Shown: one piece after another, positions 10,706-22,722 of the stretch
Layout of the letters: every line of letters starts with the position of its first letter
How positions within the stretch are numbered: position 1 is the stretch's first letter
NCBI RefSeq assembly: GCF_000321225.1
Contig: NW_004450380.1
Coordinates: 2,969,397-3,033,396, forward strand
Direction: 5' to 3'
DNA length: 64,000 nt
Source: Odobenus rosmarus divergens
Taxonomy: Eukaryota > Chordata > Mammalia > Carnivora > Odobenidae
Translations under genes and position numbers: made by a program
The notes under the pieces: model-generated
Database searches by the model: none
What the model saw: the letters and a program-made list of their open reading frames with translations, nothing else
What the model was told of the DNA's origin: nothing

Positions 10706-13700
10706 GAAAGATGGCACAGTAGGAGGATCCTAAACTCACCTGTCCACAGATGCAACTAGATAACACCCACATCAGTGTAAATAACAGAAAACGACCCAAA
10801 GACTGGCAGGACAGACTCTTCACCATTAAATGTAGAGAAGAGGCCAGGAGAAGAGTAAGAAGGGCAGAGACGTGGTTGGGAGCAAAACAGATCCAGGAAA
10901 CTTCACAAGAGGGAGGGACCTGTGGTCACAGGGAGGGAAGAGGTGCAGACTCCCACACAAGCCACCCCAGGCACAGGGGACCCGCATGGGGAAGATGAAT
11001 CCCAATAACATCTGGCTTTGAAACCTAGAGGCGCCTAACATCCAGAGTTCTCACAATGAGTGGGGCTTAACACCTGGAATTTAAAAATCAGTGGGCGAGA
11101 GCTGCAAGGGCAACAGAAAACAGAGAGAACAAACAGCCCAGCTGAGATACAGCCCAGAAACAGCAGTTTGGAAAATGCCTGGGGAATACAGGAAGGAGAC
11201 TGAAGATTTATTTACTCATCTCAGAGCTTGTGCTGCAGTGGGTAGGGATCTTTGGGAGACTTCTCCAAGAACAAAAGAGCTGGTGCCATTTCCCTCCCCT
11301 GCCCCCCAGCTTAGATACATGGACACCTGTAGGAACCAGTGCTGCATCAACACTCTCCACCTAGCTTGCCAACAGCACAGCCTGCCCCTGCGTGCTTCTG
11401 CAGATACACCCCCCCCACCCCAGGAGGGCTCAATAGGAGTGGTCCCAGGCTGCTGGAGGTCCCCTCAACAGCACATGCAACACACAGGAGACACCCCAGA
11501 AATGCCAGGTTCTGCAGAGAAAAGCTACAAAACAACCATAAAACAAGTAATGAAATGACAATAAGTGCTTACCTATCAATAATTACTGTGGATGTAAATG
11601 GACTCAATGCTCCAATCAAAAGACATGGGGTGACAGAATGGATAAAAAGGACCCATCTATATGCTGCCTACAAGAGACTTATTTCAGACCTCAAGCCACA
11701 TGCAGATTCAAAGTGAAGTAACATTTAGCACGTAATCAGAAGTGAAAAGAAAGCCAAGATAGCAATACTTCTATCAGACAAAACAGACTTTGAAACAAAG
11801 ACTGTAACAAGAGACAAAGAAGGGACACTATATAAACATAAAGGAAATAACCCAAGAAGAAGATATAATAATTGTTAATATTTATGCACCCAACATGGGA
11901 GCTCCCCAATACATAAAGCAGTTAATAACAAACATGAAGGAAATAATAGATAGTAATACAATAATGGCGGGGGGGGGCTGTAACACCCTATTTACATCAA
12001 CAGATAAATCATCCAAACAGAAAATCAACAAGGAAACGGTGGCTTTGAATGACATATCAGACCACATGGATTTAACACATATATTCAGAACATTCTATCC
12101 TAAAACAGCAGAATACACATTCTTTTCAAGTGCACATGGAACATTCTCCAGAACAGATCACATGTTAGGCCACAAAACAAGTCTCAACAAATTCAAAAAG
12201 ACTGAAGTCATTCCATGTATCTTCCCCAACCACAACACTATGAAGTTAGAAATCAACCACAAGGAAAAATCTGCAAAGAGAACAAATACATGGAGGTTAA
12301 TAACATGCTACCAAACAATGAATGGGTCAACCAGGAAATCAAAGAGAGAATAAAAAAATACATGGAGACAAATGAAAATGAAACCCAGTGGTCCAAACTC
12401 TGGGATGCAGCAAAAGCTGTTTTGTTATGGGAGGGAAGTTTATAGCAATACAGGCCTACCTCAAGAAGCAAGAAAAAGCTCAAATAGACAACCTAACCTT
12501 ATATCTAAAGAAGCCAACAAAAGAACAAACCAAACCAGTAGAAGTTAGGAACTCATAAAGATTAGAGCAGAAATTAATGAAATAGAAACTAAAAAAGGAA
12601 TAAAACAGATCAATGAAATCAGGAGCTGGTTTTTTGAAAAGATAAACAAAATTGATAAACCTCTAGCCAGACTCATCAAAGAGAGAGAGGACTCAAATAA
12701 ACAAAATCAGAAATGAGAGAAAAGAAATAAAAATGACTACACAGAAATACAAAGCACCATAAGAGAATATTATGAAAAATTATATGCCAACAAATTGGAC
12801 AACCTAGAAGAAATGGATAAATTCCTAGAAACATATAACCTGTGAAAACTGAATGAGGAAAAATAGAAAATTTGAACAGACCAATTACCAACAATGAAAT
12901 TGAATCAGTAATTAAAACACTCCCAACAAATAAAGGTCCAGGACCACAGCCTCACATGTGAATTCTACCAAATATTTAAAGATGAGTTAATACCTATTCT
13001 TCTCAAACCATTCCAAAAATTAGAAGACAAAGAAAAGCTTCCGAATTCATTCTATGAGGCTAGCATTACCTGATACCAAAACCAGATAAAAGACATGACA
13101 AAAAAAAAAAAAAGAACTACAGGCCAGTACCTCTCATGAACATAGACACAAAAATCCTCAATAGTATACTAACAAATTGAATCTAACAAAACATTAAAAA
13201 ATCATTCACCACGATCAAATGGGATTCAATTCCTGGGATAAAAGTGTGTCTCACTATTCACAAATCAATCAGTGTGATACATCACATCCACAAGAAAAAG
13301 GATAAGAACCATATGATCATCTCAGTAGATGCAACAAAAGCATGTGACAAAGCACAACATCCATTCATGATCAAAACCCTCAACAAAGTAGGTTTAGAGG
13401 GAACATACCTCACCATAAAAAAACCATATATGAAAAATGCACAGCTAACATCATACTCAAGGGTGAAAAACTGAGGAACAAGACAAGGATGTCCAATTTG
13501 CCACTTTTATGCAACATAATACTGGAAGTCCTAGCCACAGCAATCAGATAAGAAAAAGAAATAAAAGGCATCAAAATTGATGAAGAGGTAAAACTTTCAC
13601 TATTTGCAAATGACATGATACTATACACAGAACACTCTAAAGACTGCACCAAAAACTACTAGAACTGATAAAAGAATCCAGTAAGGTTGGAGAATACAAA

Positions 13701-14000
13701 ATCAATATACAGAAATCTGTTGCACTTCTATACACTAATAAAGAAAGAGAAATAAGAAAAGAATCCCATTTATAACTGCACCAAAAAGAATAAAATGCTT
13801 AGGAATAAACTTAGCCAGAGAGATAAAACACCTCTACTCTGAAACTACAGAATACTGATGAAACAAATTGAAGATGACACACACAAATGAAAAAGCTATT
13901 CCATGCTCATGGGTTGGAAGAACAAGAATATTGTTAAAATGTCTCTACTACCCAAAGCAATCTACAGATTTAACACAATCCCTATCAAAATACCAACAGC
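10706..14000 (+). mobile_element. LINE-1: 5' UTR joined to a decayed ORF2, ORF1 missing, 3' end missing
   Basis: 10706-11545 matches the carnivore L1 5' UTR ('atggcacagtaggaggatcctaaactcacctg', 'gaaaacgacccaaagactggcaggacagactc'). From about 11555 the sequence is ORF2, starting in the endonuclease domain (YLSIITVDVNGLNAPIKRH) with no ORF1 between. The endonuclease part reads IMAGGGCNT where the catalytic MGDFN is expected and PNHNTMKLE where SDH is expected. Reverse transcriptase is recognisable at 13240-13640, with motif A Asp kept (IISVDATKACDK) and FADD changed to FAND. Frameshifts and stops break every frame. Sequence similar to the L1 stops near 14000 in a T-run. Non-functional. Confidence 0.85.
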
Positions 14001-14011
14001 ATTTTTTTTTT

Positions 14012-14727
14012 TTTACATCACTATACATCTATTGGAATGATTACAAACAAAAGAAAAACTGACAAAATCAAGTGCTGGCAAGCATGTGGAGTAATTGAAA
14101 TTCTCACTCAATCCCTGTGGGAATTCAAAATGGTACAGCTACACTGGAGAACAATTTGGCAGTTTCTTATAAAGTCAAACATATATTGACCATGCAGCCC
14201 AACCATCCTAATCCTAGGTATCTACACAGATGAAATGAAAATTTATATTCCCACAACAGACTGTACGTGAATGTTTACAGTGGCTGTATTACAATCAACA
14301 ACCACTGAAAAGAACCGAATGTCCTTCAACTGATGAATGGGTAAACTGTGGAATAGCCACATAATAGAATACGATTTGGCAATAAAAAGGAACCAAATAG
14401 TGAGATTAGAGAGTTACATGTCAAATAACATGGCTGAATATCAAATGTATAATGTTAAGTGAAGGAACCCAGAATGGAATGACTGGATTAGTTCATGCGA
14501 CATGCTGAGAAAGGTAAAGCTACAGGGGCGGAAAGCAGATCAGAGGTTAGCAGAGGCAGAGTGGGGGAGGGTAGACTAGAAAGTGGTACGAGGGGATCTG
14601 GGGCGGGAGGGTGGGACTGTTCTTTGAGTAGTGGTGGTGGTTGCAGACTATATACATTTGTCAAAACTCACAGCACTGCATACTAAAAACAGTGAATTTT
14701 ACTGAATGAAAATGATACTTGAATTTT
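14012..14727 (+). mobile_element. Old LINE-1, ORF2 end and 3' UTR
   Basis: Resembles the old L1 segment 'aagtgctggcaagcatgtggag', 'acaatttggcagtttcttataaagtcaaac', and then 'tatatacatttgtcaaaactcacagcactgcatac' near the 3' end. It is older than the adjoining carnivore L1 and probably belongs with 9930-10282. About 250 bp expected between the two parts is absent. Confidence 0.75.
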
Positions 14728-14926
14728 ATTTTATTTCTTTAAAGATTTTATTTATTTATTTGAGAGAGAGAGATATCAAGAGAGAATGTGAGCAGGGAGA
14801 GGGGCAGAGGGAGAAGCAGGCTCCCCACTGAGCAAGGAGCCCAATGCGGGGCTCGATCCCAGGACCCTGATATCATGACCTGAGCCAAAGGCAGATGCCC
14901 AACTGACTGAGCCACCCAGGTGCCCA
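14728..14926 (-). mobile_element. CAN-SINE, reverse orientation, 14-bp duplication
   Basis: The reverse tail at 14735 and head GCCACCCAGGTGCCC are complete. GATACTTGAATTTT is repeated at 14714-14727 and 14927-14940, in the 3' end of the old L1. Confidence 0.93.
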
Positions 14927-14984
14927 GATACTTGAATTTTTAAAAGATAGCAAGAGTATATTTGCTATTCATAAACATATAGAG

Positions 14985-15160
14985 ACAGCATAGGGGAGAG
15001 GTTAGGATTATAGCCTCTGCAGCTAAAAGCCCCAGTTACTTCATCCGCACAATAGGAATAAGGGCAACCACCACCCTCCTCAAGTCATGACAACTGAATG
15101 AGATGAGGTGTATAAATCACTCAGCAAAGTACCAAGCATGGGGGAAGTGCCCCAAAGTTT
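14985..15160 (+). repeat. MIR SINE
   Basis: The order 'gttaggattatagcctctgcagc', 'cttcatccgcacaataggaataa', 'gaatgagatgaggtgtataaatcactcagcaaagtacc' matches MIR from its tRNA-like part to its core. Confidence 0.65.
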
Positions 15161-18100
15161 TAGCAGGCATCATAATATGGAACATTCCCTGAGAAAGGTC
15201 ACTCCTTCTCCAGCACTTCTTGAACGCTATGTGCCCTGTGTTGGGCTAGGTACGGTGACCGGGACACAGGAACACAGACTCCTCTGTCCCAGTAGCTGTC
15301 ACCACCCTCCCCCAATCTTCCCTGAGCCGGAGCTTCTTGCAGACCACAGCTAGAAGAAAAGCGTTTTTGTGCAAGAATTGGAATGGTTGTGAGACAGAAT
15401 TCCTGTCACCACAAACTGTGGAGCCACCCTCTTCTTGCCCTGGGGTGGACTTCTGAATGCACCAGAGCACCCTGCAGCAGCCTGGGAGCCCAGCTGTCTA
15501 CTCTCTGGGGAGAAGGCAGGGCTGTGATGTGGCCAGCAGCATGTTCCAAGGAGACACAATAGCTACATTGTTTATTTCCCGGGCCAACTTTATAGACAGT
15601 TGTACCAAGCCCAGGAGCCTCTCCCATTTCATGGTAACATTGCAGATGGGATTGTGTGGTCATGAAGTCAATAAACTCCCTTCCTCCCTTGAACATTCGG
15701 GACAAGCCAGCACTGCGCTCACTCCAGGGAAACCCTTTCTTCTGTTGTTGGGAGAAGCAAGGCAGAGATAACACACACTCATATTGGGCTTAGACCCCTT
15801 AAAATCTGTCTTGTTTTGTCTCTCTCTCACACACACATACACACAGACGCACACCATTCTTCAATCCCCTGCCAACTCCTCCTGAAGATAATGTAATGCC
15901 ATTATGATGAAAACATCAGACACAGGGCACACACTCCACTGAGGCTGTTAAAACCTGTAATATGAAACAACTCAGAGCTGGTCGAGCTCATCGGCCTGCC
16001 ACAAGGCATTTCTGCTTACAATTAATTTAGCAAAATGGAAGAAGGGAGCAGAAAAAAAATCTTGGTTTACTAAATGACCTTTAAGTAATTGCTCGTATTT
16101 TAAATAGACTCAGGTTACCATCAACTTCCTCTTGGGCCGAGAACTCAGGTCCTTTGACTACAGCTTTAATTCTAGCACTGCCTTGGTTACTTCTTCAGTG
16201 AAACACCATTTCTTCCTTGGCTTACTCGGCCTCTGCTGCCTGCTTACCAGAGTTTAGCGGAATAGCCCCGTTGAGGTACAGTATATGCAGGAACCAAGCA
16301 CAGCACCCCCGGAAGGTGCTCCCCATGTAGGATGCTGGGCCACTTCCGGGCTCCATAATGCACACGTGTCGGGGAGGGCCTCAGAAGGGACCAAAGAGAG
16401 GAAATTCCATGCTACACAAGAGGATCTTCAAACACGGGCTGAAATAATTACCAAGGACGATAACTAACAGCACTTCATTTCTATGAAGAGATCAAGAGGA
16501 AGCGGACCTAGCATTGTAGCATCAGGAATGAGAAGCGTATTAGGGCTTCCCCCCTGCTTCCCCCTGCCCACAGAGCCATTTATTCAACTGTTTTCAGAAT
16601 GACTCTGCTCAAGTCTCTCTCCACAGAAGGCCCTGTGATAAAGGATCTAGACCCCTTCTCTGGGATCTCAGACAGGCTGGTATGGGGTAAAAGGTGCACA
16701 CATGCTTGAAAGCCCTCAGGAGAATTCAATCGTTTATCCTCACGTCTTCCTTTGCCTCCAAAGCCTTGATATTCATACCTACATGCTTGAAAAGCAAATC
16801 GCAGATGTCCAATCAAGATGCTGTAAGGTCAGACTTTAAAGTGCTCCCCTTTACCCCAAACCCCACAGCAATGGTGAGTAAAAGAGAAAAAGCGAAACCA
16901 AAAATAGCTTTATTAATTCAAAAACAAGAAAAGACGTCTCCCTGGACCAAAAATAGAACAGAAATGCAAAGCAAAACACCAAGCTGAAGCTAGGGCCTCA
17001 GGTCTGGAAGCAGGCGGTAGCAGGCACATGTTCCATTCCTGCAGTTAGGAGGGGTAGAAATGTTTCACGTAAGAAAGGTGAGTCAAGCCCAGGTAAGGCT
17101 CCTTTGTTTATAAAAAGAGGCTGAAGACACAGGGCTGATGACCTGTTCCCTTAGGCTGAGTATATATAGGAAGCTCTGGGCCTGGAAAGGTCAGAAGACA
17201 CACTTCTAGGTATAGAGCGCCAAGATGCCCATCACCTAAGTAACCGGGTCTGCAGAGCCTCAACATCACTGTGGCACATCGGTTCCAAATGCCATGACAT
17301 CTGAGGGGTCTGGGAGAGGCAAGTGCAAGGCCAGCAGACAGAGGGGATGAGCACAGAAGGAGAGAAAGGAGGAAAACCAAAATACTTCCTACTCCAAACG
17401 AGCTTGCATTATAAAATTCCAAACCACTTAGTGAAATGCAATGCTAAGGAAGATAACCAACAAAAATCAAAGATCAGAACATGAGTTCACTCTAGTGGAT
17501 AAGCTATGGCTCTGACTGACCAAGACTCTAGGGGTATGATGCAGATGCTCAAAAAGGTAAGTAACAGAGGAGGATTCAGGAGGAGAGAATATGAAGGTAT
17601 GAAGAAGAGATAGGGAGAAATAAAACATAAACCGGGAGATATGGAAAAAAACCCAAACTTGAAATCCTAAGAATAAAAAATAGTCCTTAAACCAACCCAG
17701 TAGCAAACAACATCCCTAGGATGTGATTTAAGGGAGCTTTAGCTTTAGAAACAGAGAATAAATGCCAAAGCCGAAAGGGAGCAGGAGACGAAAGTGTACT
17801 AGTGTTTTGAACTGGCTTCTAGCACTTTGATTTTTCAGACTGTATGCATGTATCACTTTAATAAAAATTAAAGAATTGAAAAGACTGCAAGAAATACCAT
17901 TAATGAAGGATCATCTGAAGTGTATGCAGTCCTTGCTTCCCTCGGTACAATGTAAATTTTATTCTTAGAAGGGAGCAAACCATCAGAGATAGGAACCAAG
18001 AGTATATAAATTTTAACCCTTCGTGTTACTTCTTTTATTAAGTTACAATTTGAAATTATGTCTATCAGCCACATTGAAAAATATTATAAAAAATCAGCTA

Positions 18101-18374
18101 TTTAAATAATTATGGACTCTGCTGAGGACGTTGCCCACTGCATCTTTGGGACCCTTTGGAGTGGCTCTGGCCTCAGTATTGGGAAAAACTGGGCTTTGGC
18201 AGAGGAACAGGTATGTATCCAACCTCACAGCTACTGTAAATTCTGACTCAGTCCTTCAGCTTTGGCTGTTGGGAGATTTAGAGTAATTTGTGATTGGTTT
18301 CTGGTCACTTTATAGGATCACACGGAATGCCTTTGGGGCACTGACTTGCCTTTGTCTTATTTCCTGTCACTCTT

Positions 18375-18571
18375 TTTTTTTTTTTTAAAGATTTTTATTT
18401 ATTTATTGAGAGAGAGAATGGTAGAGAGAGAGCATGAGAAGGAGGAAGGTCAGAGGGAGAAGCAGACTCCCTGCTGAGCAGGGAGCCTGATGCGGGACTC
18501 GATCCTGGGACTTCAGGATCATGACCTGAGCCGAAGGCAGTTGCTTAACCAACTGAGCCACCCAGGCACCC
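18375..18571 (-). mobile_element. CAN-SINE, reverse orientation, 17-bp duplication
   Basis: Complete copy from a long T-run to GCCACCCAGGCACC. Perfect TATTTCCTGTCACTCTT repeats lie at 18358-18374 and 18572-18588. Confidence 0.95.
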
Positions 18572-18789
18572 TATTTCCTGTCACTCTTATTTCACAAATC
18601 AATGTAAGATTTACAGCCATTATAGCACACATGCACATCTGCCTACATTTACATACTTACACTGATATGTAGAGAGATGTGTATGGATGTGTGCCTGGAA
18701 GACCTTTGGAGGCTTCTGAGTGGTGGGAGGTGTGATGAGACAGAACGCACTGGGGGAGGAAGGGAAAGGAAGGGAAAAAGGGTAGGTTG

Positions 18790-19070
18790 GACTTTGGGGT
18801 CATGGCCTCCAATGCCGAGCTAAGAGTCTGAGGTTTATCCTGAAGATTAAAGCCAATGGCAAATGTTTTCCAAAATTCTGAGCAAAGCAATGACATGGAA
18901 ACCGTGGTGGTTCAGAAAACTTACTGTAGGACAGTGTGTAGGATGGATGATCAAGGGGACATGGAGGGCCAGGGGACCAATTAGGGGCTATTTCAATAAT
19001 CCAGGAGTGAGGTGAGGGAACGGTGTTATTAGTAAACTGACAGACACCGTGTTTTAGAAGGATCAAACGT
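18790..19070 (+). repeat. Ancient mammalian interspersed repeat, second copy
   Basis: Shares with 33840-34060 the order 'aagccaatggcaaatg', 'gcaatgacatgg' and 'ggctatttcaataatccaggagtgaggtgaggg'. Family not named. Confidence 0.45.
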
Positions 19071-19839
19071 AAGAGGCTTTAGGAAAGAAAAAGTAACATG
19101 GCCAGGAAACACAGCTTTTTCTTGCCACAAAGCAGGCGACATCCAAGGAAGCATGCTGCCTACTGCCCACAAACTTAAGGGAACAATCAATTCCCATTGG
19201 TCTATTATTCTGCTTCTATGGCCTAGGATTCTGACCTGGGCAAACCACAGGAGATGCCAAATCGTTCCAAAGCCTCCCTTAGAAGGTAAGGTCTATTCCT
19301 TCCAGAAAGCTGCTGATGACTAGAAATGACACCTAGCCCCACACATGCAAATCACAGCTGCTCTGTTAGGCCTCCTGCCTTCCCGAGACAGGCCAGCGCA
19401 TGAGTCCAGCACCATGCAGATTCGAGCACTGTAATAAATACTGCCTCACACGGAAACCTGGTGAGATGAATTTTTTAGGGTCCAAGAAAAGCAGAAAAAT
19501 AATCTTGAAAACTTTAAGCCTAGGAACTGAAGTAAATTTAATTCTGACTGAAGTAGTTTTGAATTCATAATCTTTGTAGAATGCATTAAGCTGGATTCAC
19601 CTGTGTCTTATTTTTTCAAAGCAAATCAGCAATACAGAGATTTCAGGAGGGATGTTTACGTCACAAAACAAAACAAAATTCTCAGGTAAATAGAAACTTG
19701 AAAATATAACTGATGAGCTAATTGAAATCACGTTTCTATTCTCATCTCAATACACACCCCACTCACTTCTCCTAGGAAACATTTCAGAGAAACATGGGAT
19801 AATAGAGCTGGAAGGGGCTTTAAGAGCATCCAATTTAAT

Positions 19840-20324
19840 TCCGTTGTGTTATATACCGTGTTTGTCTTTCTCTGTCTGACTTATTTCAATTAGCATAATG
19901 CCCCCAAGGTCCATCCATATTCTTGCAAATGGCCAGAATCCCTTATTTTCAATGGCTGAATAATCTCCTAGTGTATATATACCACATTTTCTTGAACCAT
20001 TCATCTATGGATGGACAGTTAAAGTTGTTTCCATGTCTTGGTTATTGTAAATAATGCTGCAGTGAACATGAGGATGCAGAGATCTTTTCAAGTTAGTGTT
20101 TTCATTTCCTTTAGATAAATACCCAGAAGCAAAATTGCTGGATCATATGGTTGTTCTATTTTTAAATTTTTGAGGAACCTCCAAACTGTTTTCCATAGTG
20201 GCCACCCGGGTTTGCATTCCCACCAATAACGTAACACACAAGCATTCCCTTTTCTCCACAACCTCACCAATGCTTGTTATTTCTTGTCTTTTTGATTCTA
20301 GCCATTCTGACAGGTGTGAAGAGA
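19840..20324 (-). mobile_element. Old LINE-1 3' segment, minus part of an inverted copy
   Basis: Read on the minus strand this is the L1 ORF2 C-terminus and start of the 3' UTR. On the plus strand one sees 'tgcttattt'-style reversed L1 text such as 'ccaatgcttgttatttcttgtc' and 'ccattctgacaggtgtgaagagata'. The rightmost base corresponds to the L1 sequence just after 'atgagatatcacc'. The remaining 5' piece lies beside it in the opposite orientation. The expected 3' UTR tail and poly(A) at the left end are not recognisable. Confidence 0.8.
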
Positions 20325-20412
20325 TACAGATGGCCAACAGGTACATGCAAAGATGTTCAACATAGTGACCATGGAGGAAATGCAGATCAAAACCACAATG
20401 AGATATGGATCC
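20325..20412 (+). mobile_element. Old LINE-1 5' segment, inverted relative to its 3' part
   Basis: 'cagatggccaacaggtacatgcaaagatgttcaac' to 'atgcagatcaaaaccacaatgagatatgg' is L1 ORF2 text in plus orientation. It is the segment directly upstream of the minus-strand part at 19840-20324, so the two halves meet head to head at nearly the right L1 coordinate. Confidence 0.8.
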
Positions 20413-20510
20413 CTTGTATGACAGATGATGAAATAAATCTGAGAGGTTGAATGATTTGCCCAAGGCCACTCAGTTTGTCAGGCACAGAATGGATTAGAAT
20501 CCAGCAGAAT
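20412..20510 (+). repeat. MIR fragment
   Basis: 'tgacagatgatgaaataaatctgagaggttgaatgatttgcccaaggccactcag' is the conserved MIR core. Confidence 0.65.
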
Positions 20511-20564
20511 TATTAAGTATTTTTTCATGTTACCATTTGGCCCATCTCTAACACAACATTTATG

Positions 20565-20967
20565 ATGGTTAATGTTATGTATCAATTTGACTGGGTCACA
20601 GGGTGTCCAGGTATTTGGTTAAACATTCTTCTGGGTATGTGTGTGAGGCTGCTTTTGGATGAGATTCACATTTGAATCAGTAGACTGCCCTCCCCAATGT
20701 GGGTGGGTCTCACCCAATCACTTGAAGGCCTGAGGAGAACAAAGACTAACCCTACCACAAGGAAGAGGGAACTCCTCCTGCCCAACTGCCTTCGAGCTGT
20801 TTTTTTCCCTCCTGCCTTTGGACTCAAATGAAAGGCTGGCTCTTCCTGGGTCAGACTAGAATTTCACCAGGGGTCTCCCATTTACCAGCTGCAGGTCTTG
20901 GAACTTCTCAGTCTCCACAATCACATGAGCCAACTCCTTATAATAAATATCCCCCCACTACTCCTTT

Positions 20968-21005
<38 letters not shown>

Positions 21006-21047
21006 CCTGTTGTGCTCTTTTTCTGGAGAACCCTAATACGATATTAA
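20565..21047 (+). repeat. Common mammalian interspersed repeat ending in a CA microsatellite, family not named
   Basis: The copy starts TGATGGTTAATGTTATGTATC, has 'ttttggatgagattcacatttgaatcagtagactg' in the middle and ends 'ccttataataaatatc', a (CA)14 run and 'tctggagaaccctaatac'. I recognise this as a frequent repeat in mammals, but cannot say from memory whether it is classed as an LTR or an old LINE 3' end. Confidence 0.7.
20971..20998. repeat. (CA)14 microsatellite
   Basis: Fourteen uninterrupted CA units followed by AACACACC. It probably varies in length between individuals. Confidence 0.97.
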
Positions 21048-21874
21048 ACATTTAGCTCAAAAGAGGAAAGAAAATGGTCTCAATGAACACGGTGGACACT
21101 GTAGATCAGCTATGCAAAAGCCACTCACAACCTTCCTCTCCCTTGTCTTCCTCCAGTTTAAAGGCTGAAAACCTAAAAATGTAGTTTCCTCACCTCTTTT
21201 ACAGCTAACAGGGGTCATACAATACAGTTCTGAACAATCAAGTGTAGGTAGAAATCCCTAGGAGCTTTGCCCTTTGTTCTTTGCTTTTTATTACCCCTTC
21301 TTCTTCATGTCTAGAGCTTGGACATGCTGGCTGAGGGTTGAGGGCATCAGTCATCCTGGGACCATTTTAGTTGGGTTATCTGTTATTTTAGGCTAAGCCT
21401 TTTCCTAATAGACAATTTCTAACCCTATTTCAACTACACCAAAAAAAACCAAAAGTGAACATGACCCCAATTTTAATAAAATACAAGCACCTATCCAAGA
21501 AAGTTTTTGTGGGTCTACAATACAGATGGAGTGTAAGAGGCACTAAATCTAAGACCTCCCCTTCAAGGAGGCTGGTGGGAAGATAGCTTGCTTCTTGCCA
21601 TTACAGATTACGGTCTGGGGAGAAATCCCAGGGGATCCCCTATAATTCCAGCATGTGTGGCTGTCGCAAAAGGCTAAAGCTAAAGTGGATTGAATCTTGG
21701 GCAGGTATTAGTGGTGGATCCAACTTTTCCCATTTAGCACATTTATTTCTTTTTCATTAAAAACTAATCGTGTTCACTGATTCCCGCCTCATTAGAATGA
21801 GTGCATGGTCCCTTCTCCTTCAGGCAAACAGAAACCTTTCTCCATCGATCCTGGCACCAGGGACCACAGGTGGC

Positions 21875-22030
21875 TCTATGGTAGAGAGGAAGGAGCACTA
21901 GATTCAGTCAAAAGATCTAAGTTTGAGACTTGGTTCTGCCCCGTTTTCTTCACCCAGAGTCTCCCACAGGCACACCTCCAAACCTTTCTGAGTTGCATTT
22001 CCTAATTCACAATTATTGCGTTAAATGACA
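21875..22030 (+). repeat. MIR SINE, diverged
   Basis: 'gagaggaaggagcactagattcagtcaaaag' and 'gtttgagacttggttctgcc' match the MIR tRNA-related part, followed by a decayed core. Confidence 0.55.
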
Positions 22031-22722
22031 TAGTAATTACAAAAGAATTCCCACAAATGCAAAACACTCTGCAAAAGTAAGAATTATTAATCAGATAACT
22101 CGACTGTGTGCAAACCAAAAGTCAATAGGTTCAATGTGAGGAAAGCACATGAATAATAGGAGAAAAGTTCATTTATTATCTTTTTTTTTAAACCTAAGTT
22201 CATCCATTGTCTTTGTGGCATTTATTTTGGCTTTTCTTCCTTTCTCAGAGAGTAAAAGTTGCTAGAGGTAAGTGAGCTCTCTCTGCCATAAGCGTTATAG
22301 CAAAAAGCCTTACAGAACAAATTTTAAGGAAATAAAAAACTAGGAATGACTCAATACATTCACTAATTGAGCGGTAGCTTACCAGCCATAATGTACCCTA
22401 ACCCCCCTGTTGTATGATCTAACAGCACTCCGGCCTTCAATGTCCTTTTCATTATACGTTTAACGTCTATATTCCTCTAGAATCTAAGCTCCATGGATCT
22501 CTACCTGAGATTAAACCTCTCACTGCTTCATGGGTGATAAAAGTTCAAGGAGATAAAACATGTGCCCCACAATGCATTCTTTTTATTCACCTTAGTTTCC
22601 CACTCTGCACTAAGAGTCATTTCTTTGTGGATTAATGAAAGAAAAGTGTGGTTCTCTGAGAGGTCACTGGGATCATGCCTGGGAGATGCTCCAAGCTGGT
22701 CTCGCCCCCCCCAACCACATAC

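Larger units (their letters stand above)
1..22722 (-). other. SMYD3: SMYD3 intron downstream of the catalytic-Tyr exon (3' part lies outside the window)
   Basis: No coding sequence resembling SMYD3 residues 272 onward was seen. Recognisable content is listed separately: edge SINE, young L1 at 106-685, SINEs at 3982-5221, L2 at 6740-7210, the L1/SINE complex at 9930-14926, MIRs, a SINE at 18375-18571, the inverted L1 at 19840-20412, and an old repeat ending in a (CA)n at 20565-21047. In 701-2090, 2710-3970, 5225-6735, 7215-9590, 15165-18355, 19075-19835, 21050-21870 and 22040-22720 I see only ordinary non-coding sequence with no repeat or gene I can name. Confidence 0.75.

Noticed and set aside
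11091..11558. 155-codon open frame, one of the longest in the window
   Set aside because: It lies in the L1 5' UTR and runs into the start of ORF2; the product resembles no protein and the DNA is transposon.
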